Below, piece after piece: positions 1-4,468 of a stretch of 7,898 nucleotides of DNA. The notes under the pieces were generated by a model, which did not search any database, was not told the DNA's origin, and was given only the letters and a program-made list of their open reading frames with translations. Position numbers and translations under genes: made by a program. Numbering within the stretch: position 1 is the first letter of the stretch; every line of letters starts with the position of its first letter. Source of the stretch: Candidatus Woesearchaeota archaeon (GTDB lineage Archaea; Nanobdellota; Nanobdellia; Woesearchaeales; UBA525); NCBI GenBank assembly GCA_023252315.1, contig JAJPEB010000059.1:1-7898 (forward strand). The letters are read 5' to 3'.

Positions 1-10
1 ATTTCCAGCA

Positions 11-86
11 CGCAGAGAAATCCTCTAAGATTTCTCGCGTCGGAAATACCTGGACATTTCCGAACGCCGGGAACTCCCAGTTCCCG
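11..86. repeat. Row of three tandem hairpin-forming palindromes
   Basis: Three adjacent inverted repeats lie about 24-27 bp apart. Unit 1 pairs GAGAAATC (15-22) with GATTTCTC (29-36), and outer CGC/GCG (11-13 with 37-39) extends the stem across a bulged A14. Unit 2 pairs TCGGAAAT (40-47) with ATTTCCGA (56-63). Unit 3 pairs CGGGAACT (68-75) with AGTTCCCG (79-86) around a 3-nt loop. The units look like diverged copies: each right arm ends in a TTC-type core followed shortly by CG. An ATTTCC at 1-6 could be the right arm of a further copy cut by the window edge. There are no spacers, so this is not a CRISPR array. It could be the 3' end or terminator region of a gene to the left, a structured RNA, or an operator array. 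No protein is apparent here. Confidence 0.6.
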
Positions 87-200
87 AGCGAATCGGCCAT
101 TTTTCTGGCAGGCGCCAAGGCAGCCCTTGTCAGAATATATTCAGCAGGATGGAGAGAGAATGGCTGTCGGGGAGGTTTCCCCTCTCGGCCGCAGGGAAAA

Positions 201-210
201 CCCTATAAAC
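201..210 (+). promoter_or_regulatory. TATA box of the AI-2E transporter gene
   Basis: The TATAAA at 204-209 is centred 26-27 nt before the ATG at 233, the normal archaeal TATA-to-start distance. A transcript from it would begin at or next to the start codon, so the mRNA may be leaderless. A second AT-rich candidate, AATATATT at 134-141, would give a leader of about 70 nt and would let the GGAGGGG at 220-226 act as a ribosome binding site. The sequence does not decide between them. Confidence 0.5.
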
Positions 211-232
211 CCCGAGCCCGGAGGGGTTCTCG

Positions 233-1300
233 ATGGCGACGTACAGGGAGATCGCGTTCTTCGCGCTCCTCGCGCTCTTCGGGTACCTGAGCTATCTCGT
301 GCTCTCCCCGTTCCTGGGCGCGGTCGTGCTCGCGCTGCTCTTCGCGTTCCTCTTCCACCCGATCTATCGCGGCCTGCGCACGTTCCTGTGGGACTCGCTC
401 GCGGCCTTCGTCGTCCTGGTCATCGTGCTGCTGTGCATCGTCATCCCGTCGGTCTACCTCGCGGGCACGCTCATCTCGGAGGCGTCGGGCGCGTACCAGG
501 CGGCGCAGGCGTCGGGCATCTCCGTCTTCGACGAGACGAGCGTCGCGGACATGCTCCAGCACTGGGTCGGCATCGACGCGCACGACCAGCTCGTCGAGAT
601 TCTGAGCCAGGGCAAGAGCGCAATCAAGGCCGCGATCCCGGGCCTCGTCACGCGCACCGGCGGATTCCTCCTCAGCCTCTTCATCTTCTTCTTCGTGCTC
701 TACTTCGCGCTGCGCGACGGCGCCTCGTGGTTCGCGCACGGCATCGACGCGCTCCCGCTCGAGACGAGGCATCGCGAGCCCGTGGGCGAGCTCTTGCGCA
801 GGCAGGCGAAGGCGCTCCTCTACGGGCAGATCCTCACGAGCGTGCTCGTGGGTGCGCTCATCGGCGGGTTCTTCGCGCTCTTCCGCATCCCGAACCCCGT
901 CTTCTGGGGATTCCTCATGGCCATCCTCGGGATCCTCCCGATGGTCGGCGCGTTCGTCGTCTACGTCCCCGCGAGCGTCTACCTCGTGTGGCAGGGCCAG
1001 TGGGTGCCTGGCATCGTGCTCTTCGCCGCGAGCACGGCGGTGCACTTCTTCATCGACAACATCCTGCGTCCCAAGCTCGTGAGCCAGGCCGCGGAGATCC
1101 ACCCCGCCATCGTGATGCTCGGCGCGCTCGGGGGCATCGCGCTCATGGGCATGGTCGGCTTCCTCGTGGGGCCGCTCATCCTGAGCTTCCTCGTCACGAT
1201 CCTGAGCCTCGAGAGAGCCCCCGACGGGTCCGCGCAGCGCGCGCCCGCGCAGGAGAGGAGGAAAGCAGAGAAAGAGAGAGGAAAAGCCCAGGCTACCTGA
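233..1300 (+). CDS. AI-2E family (PerM/TqsA-like) transporter
   Basis: A 355-residue polytopic membrane protein of the AI-2E transporter family. Hydrophobic segments are visible at roughly residues 8-24, 27-45, 56-82, 143-161, 196-218, 222-250, 258-275 and 291-325, matching the usual eight-segment layout with a polar stretch at about 84-140. Family-like signatures are FALRDG (158-163), the Pro/Gly-rich segment from PNPVFWG to PMVGA (220-240), DNILRPKLV (275-283), HPAIVMLGALGG (290-301) and GPL (313-315). Characterised members export the autoinducer AI-2 (TqsA) or exchange ions, and the substrate here cannot be read from sequence. The start at 233 has GGAGGGG six nt upstream and a TATA box about 27 nt upstream. 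The C-terminal tail (about 328-355) is hydrophilic and rich in K, R and E. The gene ends 8 bp inside the convergent FKBP gene. Confidence 0.88.
   Translation: MATYREIAFFALLALFGYLSYLVLSPFLGAVVLALLFAFLFHPIYRGLRTFLWDSLAAFVVLVIVLLCIVIPSVYLAGTLISEASGAYQAAQASGISVFDETSVADMLQHWVGIDAHDQLVEILSQGKSAIKAAIPGLVTRTGGFLLSLFIFFFVLYFALRDGASWFAHGIDALPLETRHREPVGELLRRQAKALLYGQILTSVLVGALIGGFFALFRIPNPVFWGFLMAILGILPMVGAFVVYVPASVYLVWQGQWVPGIVLFAASTAVHFFIDNILRPKLVSQAAEIHPAIVMLGALGGIALMGMVGFLVGPLILSFLVTILSLERAPDGSAQRAPAQERRKAEKERGKAQAT
1251..1286 (-). terminator. Pyrimidine-rich tract downstream of the FKBP gene
   Basis: On the + strand 35 of 36 bases are purines (only C1266 breaks the run), so the minus strand is an almost pure C/T tract starting 6 nt beyond the FKBP stop codon. 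Archaeal polymerase can terminate at T-rich tracts without a hairpin, so this is a plausible terminator for the FKBP gene. The T runs are short (four at most), which makes it a moderate candidate. The same bases encode the charged tail of the transporter on the other strand. Confidence 0.4.
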
Positions 1301-1784
1301 GCTCGACGAGCTCGATCTCGAACGTGAGCGTCTTGCCCGCGAGCGGGTGGTTGAGGTCGAGCGTCACGGACTCGTCGGACACCGCGACCACGCGCGCCGG
1401 CAGCGGCTGCGTCATCTCCGGGTGGTGGAGCGCGAGCACCATGCCCTCCTCGGGCTCGATGTCGCCGAGCGCCTCACGGGGCACGTCCTGGCGCATCCCG
1501 GGGTTCGGATCGCCGTACGCGTTCTCGGGCAGGATCGTCGCGCGCCTCTTCTCGCCGACCCTCATGCCGACGACCGCGTCCTCGAAGCCCTTGATCACGT
1601 CGTGCTCTCCCACGACGAACTCGAGCGGGTCGCGCCCCTCGCTCGAGTCGAACTCCTCGCCGTCGTCGAGCGTGCCGCGGTAGCGCACCTTCACGACGTC
1701 GCCCACCGCAGCCACGCCCGACGTGTTCGTCTTGCGCGGGGCCACACGCGTCGTCTTCATCTCCTCATCATCCGGTTTCGCCAT
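1293..1784 (-). CDS. FKBP-type peptidyl-prolyl cis-trans isomerase (SlyD-like, with flap insert)
   Basis: A 163-residue cytosolic FKBP, a prolyl isomerase and probable folding chaperone. The FKBP core starts with VGDVVKVRYRGTLDDGEEFDSS (about 27-48) and continues through VIKGFEDAVVGMRVGEKR (63-80). The AYG turn (89-91) is followed by an insert-in-flap domain (about 92-140), and the core closes with LDLNHPLAGKTLTFEIELVE (142-161), the classic SlyD/archaeal short-FKBP ending. There is no signal peptide and no His-rich metal-binding tail. The first 25 residues look disordered. The start at 1784 is preceded by AGGTG with a 5-nt gap, whereas the reading frame extends upstream without homology and would run into the divergent promoter. 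M9 is a less likely alternative start. The gene is convergent with the transporter (8-bp overlap) and divergent from thrS. Confidence 0.93.
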   Translation of the reverse strand: MAKPDDEEMKTTRVAPRKTNTSGVAAVGDVVKVRYRGTLDDGEEFDSSEGRDPLEFVVGEHDVIKGFEDAVVGMRVGEKRRATILPENAYGDPNPGMRQDVPREALGDIEPEEGMVLALHHPEMTQPLPARVVAVSDESVTLDLNHPLAGKTLTFEIELVELR

Positions 1785-1840
1785 AGGAGCACCTGCGCGC
1801 GCTTCCTGCGGAGACGGCGCAGCAAGACGCACTCTCCTGG

Positions 1841-1847
1841 ATTTAAG
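1841..1847 (-). promoter_or_regulatory. Probable TATA box of the FKBP gene
   Basis: Read on the minus strand this is CTTAAAT in an otherwise GC-rich stretch. A transcript starting about 27 nt downstream (near 1817) would have a leader of about 33 nt carrying the AGGTG ribosome binding site at 1790-1794. The position is sensible, but the match to a TATA consensus is only moderate. Confidence 0.4.
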
Positions 1848-1886
1848 TAGGTTGTGGTGGCCTGCCTCCGGCGGCCAAGCTCCTGC

Positions 1887-1896
1887 GCGGCGCCGC
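1887..1896. promoter_or_regulatory. GC-rich palindrome midway between divergent promoters
   Basis: GCGGCGCCGC is a perfect 10-bp palindrome centred almost exactly halfway between the FKBP TATA-like element (centre about 1844) and the thrS-unit TATA box (centre about 1936). It could be an operator serving both promoters. In DNA this GC-rich such palindromes occur by chance, so the call is weak. Confidence 0.15.
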
Positions 1897-1931
1897 CCGT
1901 CGGGAGACGCGGGCGCGGCGACGACGCAACG

Positions 1932-1940
1932 CTTATATAT
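1932..1940 (+). promoter_or_regulatory. TATA box of the thrS unit
   Basis: CTTATATAT is the clearest archaeal TATA element in the window and stands out from GC-rich flanks. Its centre (about 1936-1937) predicts a transcript start near 1961-1964. That places the start just upstream of the Thr-rich leader ORF (ATG 1972) and about 135 nt before the thrS start, so the thrS mRNA would begin with the leader ORF. I see no comparable TATA element between the leader ORF and thrS. Confidence 0.65.
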
Positions 1941-1971
1941 CCTGCAGCGGAGCGCACTGCAGGTGGTATGC

Positions 1972-2040
1972 ATGGCACGCACGTACACGACGGGCAACGA
2001 CATTCTCACGACGACGGCCACCACCACGACGACGGCATAG
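1972..2040 (+). CDS. Threonine-rich leader peptide of thrS (putative)
   Basis: A 22-codon ORF ending in TAG, 57 nt before thrS. Eleven codons are threonine (nine ACG, two ACC): codon 4, codons 6-7, codons 13-15, and codons 17-21 after a single Ala. The peptide starts MARTYTTGND and ends TTTATTTTTA. AGGTGG (1961-1966) lies 5 nt before the ATG, and the TATA box at 1932-1940 predicts transcription starting almost at this point. The layout is that of attenuator peptides such as the bacterial thr operon leader, here placed before the threonyl-tRNA synthetase gene. The caution is that a short ACG/ACC-repetitive tract gives low-complexity peptides in every frame. The ATG at 1968 in another frame would give a His/Asp-rich ORF overlapping thrS, but it sits too close to AGGTGG. 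Function is inferred from composition and position only. Confidence 0.55.
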   Translation: MARTYTTGNDILTTTATTTTTA

Positions 2041-2050
2041 CCGTGCGTCG
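2027..2050 (+). promoter_or_regulatory. Hairpin A around the leader stop codon
   Basis: CGACGACGGC (2027-2036) pairs with GCCGT-g-CGTCG (2040-2050, G2045 bulged), giving ten base pairs and a 3-nt ATA loop. The leader TAG stop begins in the loop, and the left arm contains the last Thr codons. A ribosome moving through the end of the leader would melt it, whereas one stalled at the earlier Thr codons (1981-1992 or 2008-2016) would leave it free to form. It shares bases 2044-2050 with hairpin B. Confidence 0.5.
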
Positions 2051-2096
2051 CCAAGCCTATTCCAACTCACCGTTCCGCACCCATCGGAGGCGCGCA
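2044..2096 (+). promoter_or_regulatory. Helix B covering part of the thrS ribosome binding site
   Basis: TGCG-t-CGCC (2044-2052, T2048 bulged) is complementary over eight pairs to GGCGCGCA (2089-2096). The right arm includes the last two G's of the GGAGG at 2086-2090 and nearly all the bases up to the start codon. If formed it should hinder thrS initiation. It cannot form together with hairpin A because both need 2044-2050. The loop is long (36 nt), so B is the weaker structure unless A is blocked. Confidence 0.35.
2086..2090 (+). promoter_or_regulatory. Shine-Dalgarno of thrS
   Basis: GGAGG sits 7 nt before the ATG at 2098, fixing the thrS start. It partly overlaps the right arm of helix B. 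Confidence 0.75.
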
Positions 2097-2097
2097 G

Positions 2098-4002
2098 ATG
2101 CACACCGTGACTATCACATTCCCTGACGGCACCAAGAAGGAATTCCCCGAAGGCAGCACGCCGCTCGACGTCGCAAAGAGCGTGAGTGAGGGCCTCGCGC
2201 GCAACGCGCTCGCGGCGATCGTGGACGGCAAGCCCGTCGACATCGATCGCAAGCTCATGCGCGACGCCACGGTGCGCATCCTCACCGCGAGGGACCCCGA
2301 GGGGCTCGAGGTCTTGCGCCACAGCTGCGCGCACCTGCTCGCGCAGGCGGTCAAGCGCCTCTACCCCGGCGCGCTGCAGGCGATCGGCCCCGTGATCGAG
2401 CACGGCTTCATGTTCGACTTCGGCGACCTCGACATCGGCGAGGACGCGCTGCCCGCGATCGAGGACGAGATGCGCAAGATCGCGAAGGAGCGCTATCCGA
2501 CGGCGCGCCACGACTACGCGTCGGCCGCGGACGCGAAGGCGGACTTCCCGGGCAACCCGTACAAGCTCGAGCTCATCGAGGAGCACGCGGCGCAGGGCCT
2601 CGCGCGCTACGGCCAGGGAGAGTACTTCGACCTGTGCCGCGGCCCGCATGTCCCCCACACGGGCTTCCTCGAGGCGTTCAAGCTGACCAAGGTCACGAAG
2701 GCGTACTGGCGCGGCGACGCGCGCAACACGCAGCTCACGCGCATCTACGGCCTCTGCTTCGCGAAGAAGGCGGAGCTCGAGGAGTACCTGCAGCTGCTCG
2801 AGCAGGCGCAGCTGCGCGACCACCGCAGGCTCGGGCGCGAGCTCGGGCTGCTCATGTTCCACGAGTACTCGCCCGGCGCGCCGTTCTTCCTCCCGAAAGG
2901 AGCGATCGTCTACAACGAGCTGCTGCGCTTCCTGCGCGAGGAGTACGCGCGGCGCGGCTACACTGAGGTGATCACTCCGCTGCTCTACGACAAGGCGCTG
3001 TGGGAGACGAGCGGGCACTGGGAGCACTACCGCGAGAACATGTTCCTCACGTCCGTCGAGGGGCGCGAGTTCAGCCTCAAGCCGATGAACTGCCCGAGCC
3101 ACTGCCTCGTCTACGCGAACGAGGGGCACAGCTACCGAGACCTGCCGCTGCGCATCGCGGACTTCGCCCCGCTGCACCGCAACGAGCTCTCGGGCACGCT
3201 CTCGGGGCTCACGCGCGTGCGCAAGTTCAGCACGGACGACGGCCACATCTTCTGCGCGCCAGAGCAGCTGCAGGACGAGCTCAGGGCGGTGCTCGAGTTC
3301 GTCGATTATGTCTACTCCGACGTCTTCAGGATGGAATACCGGGTCGAGCTCTCGACGCGCCCGGAGAAGTACCTGGGCGAGATCGCGCTCTGGGACCGGG
3401 CGGAGGCCGCGCTCGCGGACGTGCTCAAGGATCTCGCCATCGAATACAAGGTCAACCCGGGCGACGGCGCGTTCTACGGCCCCAAGATCGACATCCACCT
3501 CAAGGACGCGCTCGGGCGCAGCTTCCAGTGCGCGACGGTCCAGGTGGATTTCCAGCTGCCGCTGCGCTTCGGGCTCACGTACGAGGGCGCGGACGGCGGC
3601 AAGCACGCGCCCGTGATGATCCACCGCGCGATCTTCGGCAGCGTCGAGCGCTTCTTCGGCGTGCTCATCGAGCACCTCGCCGGGAGGTTCCCGCTCTGGC
3701 TCTCGCCCGAGCAGGCGCGCATCCTCCCCATCGCGGACAGGCACAACGGGTACGCGCAGATCGTGCTCGGCAAGCTGCGGGCGGCGGGCATCCGCGCGAC
3801 GCTCGACGACCGCAAGCTCACGACGAACAAGAAGGTGCGCGAGGGCGAGCTCGACAAGGTGAACTACCTGCTCGTGATCGGGGACCGCGAGGTCGAGTCG
3901 CGCACCGTCAACGTGCGCACGCGCGACAACGCGGTGCTCGGCGAGAAGGACGCGGACGCGTTCGCGCAGGAGCTCGCGGAGGAGATCGCGCAGAAGAGGT
4001 GA
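2098..4002 (+). CDS. thrS: Threonyl-tRNA synthetase (bacterial-type, with HxxxH editing domain)
   Basis: A full-length 634-residue class IIa synthetase that charges tRNA-Thr in the cytosol. The order is TGS domain (about 1-62), N2 editing domain (about 65-240), catalytic core (about 245-535) and HGTP anticodon-binding domain (about 540-634). Editing residues are H75, H79 (HSCAH), C180 and H184 (DLCRGPH), which clear Ser-tRNA-Thr. The catalytic zinc ligands C332 (MNCP), H383 (DDGHIF) and H509 (MIHRAIFGS) are present, each two positions below E. coli numbering. Motif 2 Arg is R361 in HRNELSG. Everything expected for activity is intact. Many archaea carry a different, DTD-like editing domain in ThrRS, so this bacterial architecture implies an old transfer or a lineage-specific type. 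It starts at the ATG after GGAGG. Regulation by the Thr-rich leader upstream is likely but unproven. Confidence 0.97.
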   Translation: MHTVTITFPDGTKKEFPEGSTPLDVAKSVSEGLARNALAAIVDGKPVDIDRKLMRDATVRILTARDPEGLEVLRHSCAHLLAQAVKRLYPGALQAIGPVIEHGFMFDFGDLDIGEDALPAIEDEMRKIAKERYPTARHDYASAADAKADFPGNPYKLELIEEHAAQGLARYGQGEYFDLCRGPHVPHTGFLEAFKLTKVTKAYWRGDARNTQLTRIYGLCFAKKAELEEYLQLLEQAQLRDHRRLGRELGLLMFHEYSPGAPFFLPKGAIVYNELLRFLREEYARRGYTEVITPLLYDKALWETSGHWEHYRENMFLTSVEGREFSLKPMNCPSHCLVYANEGHSYRDLPLRIADFAPLHRNELSGTLSGLTRVRKFSTDDGHIFCAPEQLQDELRAVLEFVDYVYSDVFRMEYRVELSTRPEKYLGEIALWDRAEAALADVLKDLAIEYKVNPGDGAFYGPKIDIHLKDALGRSFQCATVQVDFQLPLRFGLTYEGADGGKHAPVMIHRAIFGSVERFFGVLIEHLAGRFPLWLSPEQARILPIADRHNGYAQIVLGKLRAAGIRATLDDRKLTTNKKVREGELDKVNYLLVIGDREVESRTVNVRTRDNAVLGEKDADAFAQELAEEIAQKR

Positions 4003-4005
4003 TCT

Positions 4006-4045
4006 CCCTTCCTTTTTCCCTTCATTTTCTCTTCGGTTCTTCCCT
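4006..4045 (+). terminator. thrS: Pyrimidine-rich terminator tract after thrS
   Basis: Immediately past the thrS stop the sequence is almost all C and T, with runs of five T (4013-4017) and four T (4025-4028) and no hairpin. This is the usual form of an archaeal intrinsic terminator. The rest of the 4003-4170 gap holds no recognisable gene. Confidence 0.55.
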
Positions 4046-4122
4046 GTCCGACGGGTCTCGTTCCTCTCACGCCTCGCAGCGTCGAAGCTTGGGCCGACTG
4101 AAGATATCGAGAACATCCCTTC

Positions 4123-4141
4123 GCATCCTTTAGGGGGATGC
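4123..4141. terminator. Hairpin between convergent thrS and acidic-protein genes
   Basis: GCATCC (4123-4128) pairs with GGATGC (4136-4141) around a 7-nt loop, 30 nt past the stop codon of the minus-strand acidic-protein gene. There is no following T run on that strand, so the role as terminator or 3'-end structure is tentative. Confidence 0.3.
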
Positions 4142-4170
4142 TGCGCGATACGGTAACGTGGCGGAAAGGC

Positions 4171-4383
4171 TCAGTAATCGTCGCCGCCGTCGAGAGCCGC
4201 CTTCTCCACGCCGTCGTCGGACGATTCCTCGCCCTCCTCGTCGTCGCTCTCCTCTTCCTCGCTCTCGTCCTGGTCGTAGCCGCGCATGAACTCGATGTCC
4301 TCGGCGGATGCGTCGTCCTCTTCCTCCATCTGGTCGAGGGTGTCCTGGTCGTAGAGATCGGCTTCCTTCTCGTCGTCTGCCAT
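4171..4383 (-). CDS. Small, highly acidic protein of unknown function
   Basis: A 70-residue protein in which 35 residues are Asp or Glu and only three are Lys or Arg, with no signal peptide or membrane segment. The N-terminal half has recognisable non-repetitive content, notably AEDIEFMRGYDQDE (about 27-40). The rest is an acidic low-complexity run (41-58) and a short tail ending GGDDY. The FMRGY-type motif reminds me of short hypothetical proteins in DPANN archaea, but I could not verify this. The ATG at 4383 is preferred because a TATA-like ATTAAATAG is centred about 27 nt upstream, predicting a leaderless mRNA. A GTG at 4401 would add six residues but would lie upstream of the predicted transcript start. 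It lies 85 bp downstream of the helicase gene on the same strand. Possible roles such as a nucleic-acid mimic or binding partner of basic proteins are speculation. Confidence 0.65.
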   Translation of the reverse strand: MADDEKEADLYDQDTLDQMEEEDDASAEDIEFMRGYDQDESEEEESDDEEGEESSDDGVEKAALDGGDDY

Positions 4384-4405
4384 GCGGGCGTCCTTCGCCA
4401 CTCCG

Positions 4406-4414
4406 CTATTTAAT
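4406..4414 (-). promoter_or_regulatory. TATA box of the acidic-protein gene
   Basis: On the minus strand this reads ATTAAATAG in GC-rich surroundings. Its centre is about 27 nt upstream of the ATG at 4383, which predicts transcription starting at the start codon itself. Confidence 0.5.
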
Positions 4415-4444
4415 GATTTCGCGCATATGGTGATGATGCGGCAT

Positions 4445-4468
4445 GCGCCACGAGAAGCTCCTCGGCGC
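4445..4468 (-). terminator. Hairpin directly after the helicase stop codon
   Basis: GCGCC (4445-4449) pairs with GGCGC (4464-4468), and GAG/CTC (4452-4454 with 4461-4463) continues the stem past a 2-nt bulge. It abuts the stop codon at 4469-4471. No T run follows on the minus strand, so it may stabilise the 3' end or be only a partial terminator. Confidence 0.3.

Noticed and set aside
11..86. CRISPR array
   Set aside because: The palindromes abut one another without unique spacers and the copies are not near-identical.
127..1683. 518-codon + strand frame overlapping the transporter and FKBP genes
   Set aside because: Arg/Ala/His-rich low-complexity translation in a shifted frame of the transporter, running antisense into FKBP, with no homology.
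1785..2054. N-terminal extension of the FKBP frame (Val-rich)
   Set aside because: The extension is antisense to the Thr tract and divergent promoter, shows no FKBP homology, and a well-placed AGGTG supports the start at 1784.
1968..2126. His/Asp-rich ORF (HSHDDGHHHDDG) overlapping the Thr-rich leader and the thrS start
   Set aside because: Its ATG is only 1 nt from AGGTGG, it runs into thrS in another frame, and the second half has no bias of its own. The His run is the frame-shifted reading of the ACG/ACC tract. It remains a weak alternative to the Thr leader.
1933..4116. 727-codon open frame antisense to thrS
   Set aside because: Its translation is dominated by R, E, V, L and A runs with no domain, and it opposes an intact ThrRS with all active-site residues. 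It is a by-product of high GC and strand-symmetric codon bias.
4421..4454. Box C/D small RNA suggested by GTGATGATG
   Set aside because: No matching CTGA box D at a sensible distance on the same strand, and the region is occupied by the acidic-gene upstream region and the helicase 3' hairpin.
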